Shown: positions 55,219 to 63,921, counted from the stretch's first letter. The stretch: 64,000 bases of DNA from Sinorhizobium glycinis (GCF_001651865.1 NZ_LPUX01000050.1:492-64491), one strand, 5' to 3'. The notes: generated from the sequence alone by a model not told the origin. A program made the numbers and translations.

Positions 55219-55332
55219 CGGTTTCGCACGGCTCTGTTTGCGTGAAATGAAAAGCCCAGCCTCGGCATCCCGCGTGTGGTGCGAATGCCGGAAGCGACGC
55301 GTCGCGGGTTTCATGTCAAGAAGGATTGTGTC

Positions 55333-55509
55333 TCAACGCGGTTTCCGCACAAGCATGCCTATCCAACCCGTCCGCTGTCCCGGCACGTCGCGGACCCGGA
55401 GTTCCGCCTGGCGCGCCTCGATGGCGCTCGCGAAGTCATCCTTCATTGCGTCGATGGCGCGACGCTTCTCGGCGAGTTCATCGCCGTCGACCGTAACCTC
55501 CTGCGTCAT
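55333..55509 (-). CDS. Small hypothetical protein (58 aa), coupled to upstream gene
   Basis: This frame starts at ATG 55509 inside the stop of the preceding minus-strand gene (ATGA overlap, 55506-55509) and ends at TGA 55333. CAGGAGG overlaps its second to fourth codons, too late to be its own ribosome site, which fits translational coupling. The product is charged and helical (DELAEKRRAIDAMKDDFASAIEARQAELRVR) with a short hydrophobic end (TGWIGMLVRKPR). It was found by hand. Function is unknown. Confidence 0.55.
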   Translation of the reverse strand: MTQEVTVDGDELAEKRRAIDAMKDDFASAIEARQAELRVRDVPGQRTGWIGMLVRKPR

Positions 55510-55745
55510 GCCGGCCTCCTCTGATCAAGCGAACGGTCGACATGCGAGCGCCCGGCGACGAGAAGCAGGAACGCGTCCCTCGTGCCGGCCTGATACTCTT
55601 CGATCAGCATCCGGCCATATCGCTGCGCCTGTGCGCTCTTGCGCGACCAGCCATACTCGTCACACAGCCGGTCGTAGACGCGTTGAAGCGTCTTGAGGTC
55701 TTCCGGCCCCAAAGGTGTGCTGCTGGACGCTCGCAACGGACGCAC
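55506..55745 (-). CDS. Small hypothetical protein (79 aa)
   Basis: A GTG start at 55745 is supported by AGAGGGG 6-7 nt upstream. The product looks like a small all-helical domain: PEDLKTLQRVYDRLCDEYGWSRKS, then AQAQRYGRMLIEEYQAGTRDAFLLLVAG, a periodicity typical of rhizobial small cytosolic proteins. It is followed by the 58-aa gene with a 4-nt overlap. No name can be given. Confidence 0.6.
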   Translation of the reverse strand: MRPLRASSSTPLGPEDLKTLQRVYDRLCDEYGWSRKSAQAQRYGRMLIEEYQAGTRDAFLLLVAGRSHVDRSLDQRRPA

Positions 55746-55816
55746 GCCGATCCCCTCTGCCGTCGATGCCAGGACAGTCTTGAGGTCAGCACATTGCCAG
55801 CAACACGCAAGGATTG

Positions 55817-55852
55817 AACCCCTGGCGAATCAGGGGTTTGTGCGAATTTTTT
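55817..55852 (+). terminator. Terminator-like hairpin with T run
   Basis: AACCCCTG-gcgaat-CAGGGGTT (55817-55838) is followed within 14 nt by TTTTTT. It faces the plus strand, but no convincing plus-strand gene ends here. It could end a lost gene or lie in the leader region of the minus-strand pair. Confidence 0.4.
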
Positions 55853-56024
55853 ATGAGAGGCTTGGCGCAAGAGCTCAAAGCGGCACGGGCGCGAAGGTGT
55901 ACCGCAAAATTCGGCGGCTGCCCGTGCATCGCTGCTGTCTGAGAGGACGTATATTTGAAGCTGCGCTATGCGACTTTCAAGGGGATACTAGAATGGGAAG
56001 ATGAGGGGGCAGACTCTGATGGAC

Positions 56025-56486
56025 TCACTTCAAGCCGTTGAGGAGCACGGTATCCGCGACAAACGAGAGGAAGCTCTCCGACACCGTTTCAAATGTTGGT
56101 CCGGCCATATCAAGACAGAAGACCGCCTCCCCAAAAGAGGGGCAAAGGCAGTATCGCCAGGAGGCACCGGTATCCGCAATCGTAATCGCATCGGCAGGGA
56201 TAACATCCCCGTCAGGCCGTCGGCCAAACAGTTTTCGGTGAAAGTCTGACTGATAAATTTGAAACGATGAATGCTGTTCAATCAGGCGTGCGGGCTCAGG
56301 TTCGTAGATATTGAACCCGCGTGTCGTTGATCCCGTCCCGACTTCGCGAATGAACTCCAAGTACCGCTTGGAAATACCGGGATAGAGTGCAGCAATGGTT
56401 ACGACATCACTGTCTGAGGCCGGCTTCAGCGAAGACAATTCGCCTTCGTGGTCAAGATCGATCAACTGCTCTAATTCTTTGATCAT
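56025..56486 (-). CDS. SMI1/KNR4 (SUKH)-like protein, possible orphan immunity protein
   Basis: From ATG 56486 the product is 153 aa (the frame opens at 56543). The pattern IAALYPGISKRYLEFIREVGTGST near residue 30-55, followed by alternating strands and a late WRYCLCPSFGEAVFCLDM segment and FLSFVADTVL, resembles the SUKH superfamily. Its members are often immunity proteins against nuclease or deaminase toxins, but also stand alone. No toxin gene is adjacent. GC is lower than its neighbours, a sign of transfer. Family assignment is moderate, by pattern only. Confidence 0.55.
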   Translation of the reverse strand: MIKELEQLIDLDHEGELSSLKPASDSDVVTIAALYPGISKRYLEFIREVGTGSTTRGFNIYEPEPARLIEQHSSFQIYQSDFHRKLFGRRPDGDVIPADAITIADTGASWRYCLCPSFGEAVFCLDMAGPTFETVSESFLSFVADTVLLNGLK

Positions 56487-56717
56487 GGAACTCGGCCGTA
56501 CTTTCCGCTTGTGTTGCATTGCAGCTAACACTGGGGGCGCCATGTTGACAATCGGGTCCCCGTGTATTCTGGACTACTTCTGGAGCCGCCTGCCGCAACG
56601 AGATTCAGCTTCAGCCGTTAAACGCCGGAATTCCAGTGAACTCGGCTTGGAAAACCCAGGAGTGGTTGCGAAACATTCCCTTGACTGAATCGCCTAAGTG
56701 CTTGATCTAGGCTGCGA

Positions 56718-56802
56718 GCGGACGTGGCGAAACTGGTAGACGCAAGGGACTTAAAATCCCTCGGTTAACACCGTACGGGTTCGATCCCCGTCGTCCGCAC
56801 CA
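56718..56802 (+). tRNA. tRNA-Leu (UAA)
   Basis: The class II tRNA (85 nt) has acceptor GCGGACG/CGTCCGC, an anticodon stem with loop CTTAAAA (anticodon TAA), the long variable arm CGGTTAACACCG and T arm ACGGG-TTCGATC-CCCGT, with encoded CCA. Confidence 0.96.
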
Positions 56803-56847
56803 TATTCATACGCGCGACCGATCGGTAGAGGTCCTTCTGCGCTCGCT

Positions 56848-57438
56848 CTACTCCCCCGCAATCTTGAACGGCTGGTCGACCGTCGCGCTTTTGCCGCTGT
56901 TGATGTCGTTGAAGCGGAAGCGCAGGACATAGTCGCCGGCCGGAGCCCCGGTGACGTCGACGGTCAGGGTTGCATAGATCTCCTGGTTGCGGAGATATCC
57001 GGTAAAGGTGAAGTCGCCGAACGCCTTGCGGGTGGCGAGCACCTCGCCCTTCGGGCTGACAATGTCAAGATCGACGGTGAAGCGCGTCTCAACCTTGCCC
57101 TTGGCGCTTGCCTCCTTCCAGGTGAGGCCGACCGGTTCGACATAGGACACGAGTGTCTCGCCGGCCTTGAATACCGGCTCTTGCTTCGGCTCATACATGG
57201 CGTAACCGGCCGGTTCGGCCGCCACGAAAACAGCCTTGCCGATCGCGAAGGGAAGGGTCTGCGAGAACGCGCTGATAGCCTGGCGCAGCGTTTCCCGCGC
57301 GCCTGCCGCATCGCCCGAGCCTGCCTGCTCTTCCGCCTTCGCTGCCGCTTCGGCAAGCGGCCCCGCTTGGGCTTCGGAAATGGTCAGCGGTTGCGCCGCC
57401 AGAGTCAGTATCGCAAGCATGGGCAGGTAGTTCGACAT
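56848..57438 (-). CDS. Exported hypothetical protein (196 aa)
   Basis: ATG 57438 is preceded by GGGGAAG. A signal peptide (MSNYLPMLAILTLAAQPLTISEAQA, cut near residue 25) leads to a short helical part (AAAKAEEQAGSGDAAGARETLRQAI). A beta-sandwich-like domain follows (about 75-196) with KAGETLVSYVEPVGLTWKEA and APAGDYVLRFRFNDINSGKSATVDQPFKI. This looks like a periplasmic Ig-type fold. No named family was recognised. It is divergent from ilvA. Confidence 0.65.
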   Translation of the reverse strand: MSNYLPMLAILTLAAQPLTISEAQAGPLAEAAAKAEEQAGSGDAAGARETLRQAISAFSQTLPFAIGKAVFVAAEPAGYAMYEPKQEPVFKAGETLVSYVEPVGLTWKEASAKGKVETRFTVDLDIVSPKGEVLATRKAFGDFTFTGYLRNQEIYATLTVDVTGAPAGDYVLRFRFNDINSGKSATVDQPFKIAGE

Positions 57439-57654
57439 CGCACTTCCCCAGGCGTCCCGACTGTTCAGAACTGTCGGCATTTGGCAGCGCAAGTCAAGAC
57501 GAGAGAGACTGAGGCGACCACGACAGATCGGCGTAGAGTGACGGTTCCCGAATGCCGCCAAGGTTGGGGAAACGCAGCGTCTCAAATCGATGGTTTCAGC
57601 CCCGACAATGTGCGATAGCGACAGCGATCAAGAACGAACGAATGATGGCACGAG

Positions 57655-58902
57655 ATGAAGCAGGAAGTTGAACAAGCGGCTGCGGCGATGCGCGAGATCT
57701 TTCCGGCGCCGCCGTTGCAGCTCAACGATCATCTGAGCGCACGTTACGGCGCCACGGTCTATCTGAAGCGCGAGGATCTTTCGCCGGTGCGCTCCTACAA
57801 GATCCGCGGCGCCTTCAACTTTTTCCGCAAGGCGCTTGCGGCCGGTGCTTCGGGCAAGACCTTCGTCTGCGCTTCGGCCGGGAACCATGCGCAGGGTTTT
57901 GCCTTCGTCTGCCGGCACTTCGGCGTTCCGGGTATCGTCTTCATGCCGGTGACGACGCCGCAGCAGAAGATCGACAAGACCCGCATCTTCGGCGGCGAAT
58001 ACATAACGATCCGCCTCGTCGGCGATATCTTCGACCAGTGCTACCAGGCAGCGCGCGACCACGTCAAGGCGATCGCCGGCATCATGGTGCCGCCATTCGA
58101 TCATGCCGACATCATAGAGGGGCAGGCGACCGTGGCGGCGGAAATCGCCGAGCAACTGCCGGAAGGTTCGGTTCCTGATCTCGTCGTGCTGCCCGTCGGT
58201 GGCGGCGGGTTGGCGGCCGGCGTGACCGGTTATTTCCATGATGCTCTGACGACCGATCGGTTCATCTTTTGCGAACCGGAGGGCGCGCCGAGCCTGAGGC
58301 GCAGCCTCGAGGCGGGCAGCGTCGTCACGCTCGACCAGGTGGACAATTTCGTCGACGGAGCGGCAGTCGGGCGGATTGGTGACCTGAATTTCTCGGCGCT
58401 CCAAGGCTTTGCGCCGGACCAGGTGATGCTTCTCGCCGAAAACGCGATATGCCTGACGATCACCGAGATGCTGAACGTCGAGGGCGTGGTTCTCGAGCCG
58501 GCCGGCGCCTTGTCCATCACCGCGCTGGAAGCGCTCGGCAGGGCGGGGCTGGAAGGCAAGACGTTGGTTGCCGTCGTTTCCGGCGGCAATTTCGATTTCG
58601 AGCGCCTCCCCGACGTGAAGGAACGCGCCATGCGCCACGCGGGGTTGAAGAAATACTTCATCCTGCGCATGGCGCAGCGGCCGGGTGCCTTGCGCGATTT
58701 CCTCAATCTGCTGGGCGAGGAGGATGACATCGCCCGGTTCGAATATCTCAAGAAATCGGCGCGCAACTTCGGCTCCGTCCTGATCGGCATCGAGACCAAG
58801 CATGCGGAGAACTTTCCGCTGCTGAAGCAACGTTTCGATGCGGCGGGGCTCCGGTACCAGGACATCACCGAGAACGAGATTCTGGCCAATCTGGTCATCT
58901 GA
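57655..58902 (+). CDS. ilvA: Threonine dehydratase IlvA (medium form, with ACT-like domain)
   Basis: The product (415 aa) deaminates threonine to 2-oxobutanoate, the first step of isoleucine synthesis. The PLP lysine is Lys49 in SYKIRGAFNFF; the Ser/Gly phosphate-binding loop is LPVGGGGLAAGV and CASAGNHAQGFA binds substrate. A single C-terminal TD-ACT-like domain (about 330-410; GLKKYFILRMAQRPGALRDFL) suggests allosteric control. It is shorter than the two-ACT-domain E. coli IlvA but normal for this form. No attenuator-like leader was seen. Confidence 0.94.
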   Translation: MKQEVEQAAAAMREIFPAPPLQLNDHLSARYGATVYLKREDLSPVRSYKIRGAFNFFRKALAAGASGKTFVCASAGNHAQGFAFVCRHFGVPGIVFMPVTTPQQKIDKTRIFGGEYITIRLVGDIFDQCYQAARDHVKAIAGIMVPPFDHADIIEGQATVAAEIAEQLPEGSVPDLVVLPVGGGGLAAGVTGYFHDALTTDRFIFCEPEGAPSLRRSLEAGSVVTLDQVDNFVDGAAVGRIGDLNFSALQGFAPDQVMLLAENAICLTITEMLNVEGVVLEPAGALSITALEALGRAGLEGKTLVAVVSGGNFDFERLPDVKERAMRHAGLKKYFILRMAQRPGALRDFLNLLGEEDDIARFEYLKKSARNFGSVLIGIETKHAENFPLLKQRFDAAGLRYQDITENEILANLVI

Positions 58903-58980
58903 CGGGCCGCTGCTGCCGGGCTACCGAGTTCGGCCAACTTTGGCTTTGACAGAGGCGGCAGCCACGGCTAACCATGAGGC

Positions 58981-59301
58981 ATGGCATCGTTTTTCTCGAA
59001 ATTGTTCGGCTTCTCCAGCGGCTCCGAAAAGCAGCCTGAGCCTGCTCCGGGCAAGACCGAAACCTATGCGGATTGCCTGATCCGTGCCACGCCGATGCGC
59101 GAGGGCGCGCAATTCCGGCTCGCCGGCAGCATTGAAAAGCCGATGCCGGACGGCGGCACGAAAGTGCGCAATTTCATTCGCGCCGATCTCTTCACCTCCG
59201 AGCAGGACGCCATCGATTCGGCGCTCCGCAAGGGACGGCAAATCATCGATGAGCAGCGCGCGGCGCTCTTCTCCGACGAAGCCCAGTCCCGGTCCGTGTA
59301 A
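58981..59301 (+). CDS. HlyU-family protein (106 aa)
   Basis: The product is a small HlyU-type protein (PF10115): SFFSKLFGFSSGS, then YADCLIRATPMREGAQFRLAGSIEKPMPDG and FIRADLFTSEQDAIDSALRKGRQIIDEQ. HlyU relatives in this short form are uncharacterised; the Vibrio activator of that name is a different ArsR protein, so no regulatory role should be assumed. It starts 78 bp after ilvA and may share its transcript. Confidence 0.85.
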   Translation: MASFFSKLFGFSSGSEKQPEPAPGKTETYADCLIRATPMREGAQFRLAGSIEKPMPDGGTKVRNFIRADLFTSEQDAIDSALRKGRQIIDEQRAALFSDEAQSRSV

Positions 59302-59378
59302 GCAGAACGATCTGTTCTGCATCAATCGGTTGCAGAATTTTCCTAATGTAAGTCGAGGTTGGTTCTTGGGGCGCGCTA

Positions 59379-59564
59379 ACCCCCTTGGCCTGCCGCCATC
59401 TCCCCCACAAGGACCCACAAGGGGGGAGAACATGTGCGGCGCGCATTGCGCCTCGACCGGAGCGCTTCACTTGCAGAGGCAGTTGGCAGGAGCGAGGGCC
59501 AGCCACGGGTCTTCTCCCCCTTGTGGCCCCTTGTGGGGAGATGGCCGGCAGGCCAGCGGGGGTT
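59379..59564. repeat. Large imperfect inverted-repeat intergenic element
   Basis: Two arms of about 52 bp (59379-59430 and 59512-59564) are inverted copies, each containing GGCCTGCC, CATCTCCCC, two CACAAGG units and GGGGAGAA, separated by 81 bp. The same ACAAGGGGGGAGA-type blocks recur between genes in rhizobial genomes, from memory. The element fills the 448-bp gap (59302-59749) between the HlyU and GGDEF genes; the rest shows nothing else. Confidence 0.8.
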
Positions 59565-59749
59565 GCCATTTGCCGCCGCCAATGCGCGGCCGGCTCTGCA
59601 ACCTTCCCGCGCGACCATGACCGACTGCGGGCGATCTGCAAGGCGGCGGAATCTTGCCCCTTTCTTGCCAGCATCCGTCGCCCGGTAAAGCTTTATTCAA
59701 TTTCTAGCTTTAAGGACCGGACAAGTGAAAACGAAAGTCTCCTACGCGC

Positions 59750-60997
59750 ATGCCAAACGCCAATCTCATGCTCTTGCTTGCCGAGGCCTTGGTTTATGTC
59801 GCGTCGATGATCGGACTTCTGCACCTGCGCGCCCGCCTTGGGCTCGGCGTCTTCGTGGCAGCCCTCGGCGTCATGCATTTCATCGAGACCTATCTTGCCG
59901 CCGTCTTCTATGTTCAACTGCCATTCGGGGTGATCTCTCCGGGCTCGGCCGTTTTCTTTTCCGGCAAGCTCATGATGATCCTTCTTCTGTATGTGAAGGA
60001 GGACGCGGCAACGGTCCGCCAGCCAATCTACGGATTGCTCGCCGGTAACTTTCTGACGGTCGCGCTCAGCCTGCTCTTGAGGCGGCATGAGACGGTGTCG
60101 ATCGTGCCCGGCCGTTTCGCCGATATAGCCTTCATCGATGAAATGGGCTGGCTTATGGTCTGGGGCACGACGCTTCTCTATTTCGACTCCCTGATCATCA
60201 TCCTGCTCTACGAGAAGCTCGGTCGATGGTTTCAGCGCTTCGTGACGATCCGCTTCCTGATCTGCGGCGTGGTCGTGCTGACATTCGACCAACTCGGCTT
60301 CTATGCCGCGCTCCGCTTCGTGAACGGTGCGCCCTCGGACGTGTTCTGGGGAGGGTGGATGGCAAAGATGCTCGCGGCGCCCTTCTATGCCGTTGCCATC
60401 GGCTTTTATCTCAACGCCTCGCGCCATACCTTCCTGGCGATCTCGAACCGGCCGCTCGGCGACATCTTCAACGACCTCACCTTCCGCGAGCGTTACGAGG
60501 ATCTGCTGTCGCGTTCGGGTCACGATACGCTGACGGGTGCGCTGGACCGCGGCCGCTTCGAAGCGGAGGGGCAGCGGATGATCCGTGAGGCAGTGGCCCA
60601 AAGTGCTCCGGTCAGCCTGATGATCATCGACGTCGACGGTTTCAAGAGCGTCAACGATCGGTTCGGTCAGATGGAAGGCGATCGCGTGCTGCAGAAACTC
60701 GCCGAAACCGTAAAGGCCAAGCTTGGGCCCGAGGATCGCCTGTTTCGCTATGGTGGCGAAGAGTTTGTCGTGCTCTGCCCGGGTCTCCCCTATGCCGGCG
60801 TTCAGTCACGGGCCGAGGACATACGGAATGCCGTCTCCGCCGACGTCAAGACACCGAACGGTTATCCTGTGACCGCCAGCATCGGCGTTTCATCCACGCT
60901 TGCCGATGGCGCCGGCATCCAGGAACTGCTGGCGCAGGCCGATATTCGGCTCTATGCCGCAAAAAACACCGGCCGCAACCGCGTCGTCGGGCGCTGA
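59750..60997 (+). CDS. Membrane-bound diguanylate cyclase (GGDEF)
   Basis: The product (415 aa) has six to seven N-terminal membrane segments (residues about 5-215; no PAS or MHYT motif seen), a linker, and a GGDEF domain (about 255-415). The catalytic site is intact as RYGGEEFVVLCPG, with DVDGFKSVNDRFG for metal binding, so it should make cyclic di-GMP. The inhibitory RxxD I-site, expected just before the active loop, reads GPED, so product inhibition is probably lost. No EAL domain is present. The membrane part may sense a signal. Confidence 0.9.
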   Translation: MPNANLMLLLAEALVYVASMIGLLHLRARLGLGVFVAALGVMHFIETYLAAVFYVQLPFGVISPGSAVFFSGKLMMILLLYVKEDAATVRQPIYGLLAGNFLTVALSLLLRRHETVSIVPGRFADIAFIDEMGWLMVWGTTLLYFDSLIIILLYEKLGRWFQRFVTIRFLICGVVVLTFDQLGFYAALRFVNGAPSDVFWGGWMAKMLAAPFYAVAIGFYLNASRHTFLAISNRPLGDIFNDLTFRERYEDLLSRSGHDTLTGALDRGRFEAEGQRMIREAVAQSAPVSLMIIDVDGFKSVNDRFGQMEGDRVLQKLAETVKAKLGPEDRLFRYGGEEFVVLCPGLPYAGVQSRAEDIRNAVSADVKTPNGYPVTASIGVSSTLADGAGIQELLAQADIRLYAAKNTGRNRVVGR

Positions 60998-61010
60998 TCC
61001 GCGCAGCGCC

Positions 61011-61472
61011 TCAAATCCCGACATTCGGTCGGTCGATGATCTCGCGCAGCGAAAAGCTCGAATTGATCTTCACGACATGCGGAAGCGCCGACAGCCAGTC
61101 GCGGTGAATTCGCTCGTAATCTTCGAGGTCCCTCGCCGCGACACGCAGGATGTAGTCGTATTCCCCGGACATCAGATAACAGACGAGGACATTGGGGCAG
61201 AGCTTTACGGCCGCTTCGAACTCGGCGAGCGTCTTGGCGAATTGGCCGGAGAGCGAAATGTGCACGATGACCATGATCTTGTAGTCGAGCGCCTTGTGCG
61301 CGATGCGGGCATGATAGCCGGCGATCGTGCCGGATTTCTCGAGGATGTCGACGCGTCGGGAGCAGGCGGAGGGCGACAGGCCGACCTTGGCCGCGAGATC
61401 GGCGTTCGAGATCCTGCCATCCTGCTGCAGGACTCGCAGAATCGAACGATCAATGGCGTCCAGCTTGCTCAC
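61011..61472 (-). CDS. Lrp/AsnC-family regulator divergent from alanine dehydrogenase (AldR-like)
   Basis: GTG 61472 is preferred because GGGAGAA lies 7 nt upstream; ATG 61496 is an alternative. The product is 153 aa: a winged HTH (about 4-60; LDAIDRSILRVLQQDGRISNADLAAKVGLSPSACSRRV) and an AsnC ligand domain (about 75-145; LVCYLMSGEYDYILRVAARDLEDY). The divergent gene is ald, so alanine-responsive activation of ald is likely, as for AldR/Lrp in related bacteria. Confidence 0.9.
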   Translation of the reverse strand: MSKLDAIDRSILRVLQQDGRISNADLAAKVGLSPSACSRRVDILEKSGTIAGYHARIAHKALDYKIMVIVHISLSGQFAKTLAEFEAAVKLCPNVLVCYLMSGEYDYILRVAARDLEDYERIHRDWLSALPHVVKINSSFSLREIIDRPNVGI

Positions 61473-61627
61473 TCGTGATTTCTCCCAAGATTTCATGTTT
61501 CTTGCAATGATCCACGAAAGCAATGCGCCGCGGGACACATCTTTGCAAGGACATTCTCGGTGCCATCTGTTTTGCTTGTCTCACCATCAATGCCGCGAAA
61601 GCACACAGACAGGAGAGGAACGCAAGG

Positions 61628-62746
61628 ATGCGTGTCGGTTGCCCGAAGGAAATCAAAAATCACGAATACCGGGTCGGCCTGACGCCCGGATCGGTGCGGG
61701 AATACGTCGCCCATGGCCACGAGGCCATCGTGGAAACCAAGGCCGGTGCGGGCATCGGGGCAGACGACGACGCCTATCGAGCCGCGGGCGCGAGGATCGT
61801 CCCGACGGCCAGGGACGTGTTCGAGAAATCGGACATGGTCGTCAAGGTCAAGGAGCCGCAGCCTTCCGAATGGGCGCAGCTGCGCGAAGGCCAAATTCTC
61901 TACACCTATCTTCATCTGGCGCCGGATCCCGAGCAGACGAGGGGACTGTTGAACTCGGGCGTCACCGCGGTTGCCTATGAGACGGTAACGGATGAGCGCG
62001 GCGGCCTGCCGTTGCTTGCCCCGATGTCCGAAGTGGCCGGCCGGCTTGCCATCCAGGCTGGCGCCACCTCGCTTCAAAAGGCCAATGGCGGTCGTGGCAT
62101 CCTGCTCGGCGGCGTGCCCGGCGTGCTTCCCGCCAAGGTGGCGGTCATCGGCGGCGGCGTTGTCGGCCTGCACGCCGCCAAGATGGCTGTCGGCCTCGGT
62201 GCCGAGGTTTCGATCCTCGACCGCTCGATCCCGCGCCTGCGCCAGCTCGACGACATCTTCAACGGACGCGTCCACACCCGCTATTCGACGATCGATGCCC
62301 TGGAGGAGGAAGTGTTTTCCGCCGACCTGGTGATCGGCGCCGTGCTGATCCCGGGCGCCGCCGCGCCCAAGCTCGTCACGCGCGAAATGCTGTCGGGCAT
62401 GAAGAAGGGCGCGGTGATCGTGGACGTCGCGATCGACCAGGGCGGCTGCTTCGAGACTTCGCATGCGACGACCCATTCCGAGCCGACCTACGTGGTGGAC
62501 GGAATCGTGCATTATTGCGTCGCCAACATGCCGGGCGCCGTGCCGATCACCTCGACCCATGCGCTCAACAATGCGACGCTCAATTACGGACTGCAGCTTG
62601 CTGACCGCGGCCTCAAGGCGATCGCCGAGGACCGGCACTTGCGGGCTGGACTCAACGTCCACCGGGGCCGGGTGACGAATGCGCCTGTCGCCGAGGCGCT
62701 CGGCTATGATACTCACGCGCCGGAGAGCGTGCTCAACGTCGCCTGA
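61628..62746 (+). CDS. ald: Alanine dehydrogenase Ald
   Basis: From ATG 61628 the product is 372 aa, the family length. The enzyme interconverts alanine with pyruvate and ammonia using [23 protein letters not shown] at the start, VVKVKEPQ (Lys near 74), TYLHLAPD (His near 95) and the NAD fold [15 protein letters not shown] followed by DRSI are all present. In rhizobia alanine dehydrogenase bears on carbon and nitrogen balance and on alanine release by bacteroids. Divergent from the Lrp-type regulator, 155 bp apart. Confidence 0.96.
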   Translation: MRVGCPKEIKNHEYRVGLTPGSVREYVAHGHEAIVETKAGAGIGADDDAYRAAGARIVPTARDVFEKSDMVVKVKEPQPSEWAQLREGQILYTYLHLAPDPEQTRGLLNSGVTAVAYETVTDERGGLPLLAPMSEVAGRLAIQAGATSLQKANGGRGILLGGVPGVLPAKVAVIGGGVVGLHAAKMAVGLGAEVSILDRSIPRLRQLDDIFNGRVHTRYSTIDALEEEVFSADLVIGAVLIPGAAAPKLVTREMLSGMKKGAVIVDVAIDQGGCFETSHATTHSEPTYVVDGIVHYCVANMPGAVPITSTHALNNATLNYGLQLADRGLKAIAEDRHLRAGLNVHRGRVTNAPVAEALGYDTHAPESVLNVA

Positions 62747-62761
62747 GCGAATTGCATCAAA

Positions 62762-62790
62762 CCGGCCTGCGTCCTCGGACGCCGGGCCGG
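62762..62790. terminator. Bidirectional hairpin between ald and the DUF1203 gene
   Basis: CCGGCC...GGCCGG encloses GCGTCC-tc-GGACGC, giving a 12-pair stem. It lies 15 nt after the ald stop and 3 nt beyond the convergent gene's stop. On the minus strand it is followed by TTTGATG. Confidence 0.65.
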
Positions 62791-62793
62791 CTC

Positions 62794-63261
62794 TCAGGCT
62801 GCTTCGATGCGGCACTGATAGCAATTGTTCTTGGCGGAGCGCACATGCACAGAGGAGACGGCCGACCGCGCCAGCAACTCTTCCGCTCGCTGCTCGAGCA
62901 TGTCCGCAGGGACCACGCCGCCGGTTCCGTAGACTATGCGCTCGTTGGCATCGTATCCGCGAAGCAGGTAATCCTTGCTGGATGTGAGGATCGGCGGAAG
63001 CAAGGACTCGTCCGGCGCCCGGCATGCTTCGGCATGCATGAAGATCGGCCCGGTTTCCGCGTAAGGCTGGACTGACGAAAAGGGCCTATAGGCAAGAATC
63101 AGGTAAGCTCGGCCTTGCTCGACATTGCGCAGACAGTGCCGGCACGGAACGCCCATGCCGTCAGAGATGTGCTTTTCCGGCAGGTTGCCATAGGCATCCC
63201 GGCCACCCTGCCGCAACCTTTCCGCATCCATGTCAGGCATCGCGATGTAACGCAGCGTCAT
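62794..63261 (-). CDS. DUF1203 protein
   Basis: From ATG 63261 the product is 155 aa with the DUF1203 layout: MTLRYIAMPDMDAERLRQGG, GVPCRHCLRNVEQGRAYLILAYRPF, GPIFMHAEAC near residue 75, then SKDYLLRGYDANERIVYGTGG, and a C-terminal NNCYQCRIEA. The CRHC and CYQC cysteine pairs and the HAEAC segment could bind zinc. The function is not known. It lies 87 bp after the acetyltransferase gene on the same strand. Confidence 0.85.
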   Translation of the reverse strand: MTLRYIAMPDMDAERLRQGGRDAYGNLPEKHISDGMGVPCRHCLRNVEQGRAYLILAYRPFSSVQPYAETGPIFMHAEACRAPDESLLPPILTSSKDYLLRGYDANERIVYGTGGVVPADMLEQRAEELLARSAVSSVHVRSAKNNCYQCRIEAA

Positions 63262-63348
63262 TGGGCGTCTCCTCTTCGTTTCGAAGCTTGGAGAAGATTG
63301 GCCCATTGCGTTTGGTAGCGACACCCGAAACTTGCCGGAGGGGATGGT

Positions 63349-63921
63349 TCAGAGATTCTTCGCGAAGGTGAGCAACTCGTCGTCGCTCAAAGGCCGAACG
63401 ATCGCTTCCCGCGTTGCGACTGGGGAAAAGCCGAACTGCTGGTAGAGTTGCAGGGCGCGGGGATGGTCGAGGCTGTTGGTGGTCACCTTTACTTTGCGTG
63501 GGTCCATCGCCCAGGCAGCAAACAGGGTCTGCAGTAGGAACCATTTCCCGAGGCCGAGGCCGAGGGCATGTTCCATCAGCCCGAAATGGGTAAGTTCGAT
63601 AACATCGCCGTCGCGCTGCTGCAGTTCGAAAAATCCGGCGGGAGCACCGTTGACGTAGAGGACCGTCAGGTTCGTCCGCTTGTCGTGGAGCACCGCCGCC
63701 AGATCCTCGTCGCTCATCCGCAGTCGCTCGGCCCAGTGCCAACGCTTGCCGACGCGGAGATAGAGGAAGCGATAATAGGGAAGCGGAATGTCGGACACAC
63801 GCAGGATCGCCGTGTGTATATTGACGGGCACCGGCAGGCTTTGTTTCGGCGGCGACGTCATCTCGAGTTCAGTCACGTGTGCCGTGATCGCAGCAGGCTT
63901 CGATCCTTGCATGTCCTTCAC
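63349..63921 (-). CDS. GNAT-family N-acetyltransferase coupled to sseA
   Basis: The GTG start at 63921 overlaps the upstream TGA as GTGA, which supports this start over the internal ATGs. The product (190 aa) is a GNAT domain with IPLPYYRFLYLRVGKRWHW near residue 42, LTVLYVNGAPAGFFELQQRDGDVIELTHFGLMEHALGLGLGKWFLLQTLF carrying the acetyl-CoA loop, and DHPRALQLYQQFGF near the end. The substrate is unknown. Confidence 0.87.
   Translation of the reverse strand: MKDMQGSKPAAITAHVTELEMTSPPKQSLPVPVNIHTAILRVSDIPLPYYRFLYLRVGKRWHWAERLRMSDEDLAAVLHDKRTNLTVLYVNGAPAGFFELQQRDGDVIELTHFGLMEHALGLGLGKWFLLQTLFAAWAMDPRKVKVTTNSLDHPRALQLYQQFGFSPVATREAIVRPLSDDELLTFAKNL

Noticed and set aside
55693..56004. 103-codon plus-strand frame ending before the SUKH-like gene
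   Set aside because: No ribosome site, unprotein-like composition and it crosses the terminator hairpin; not called.
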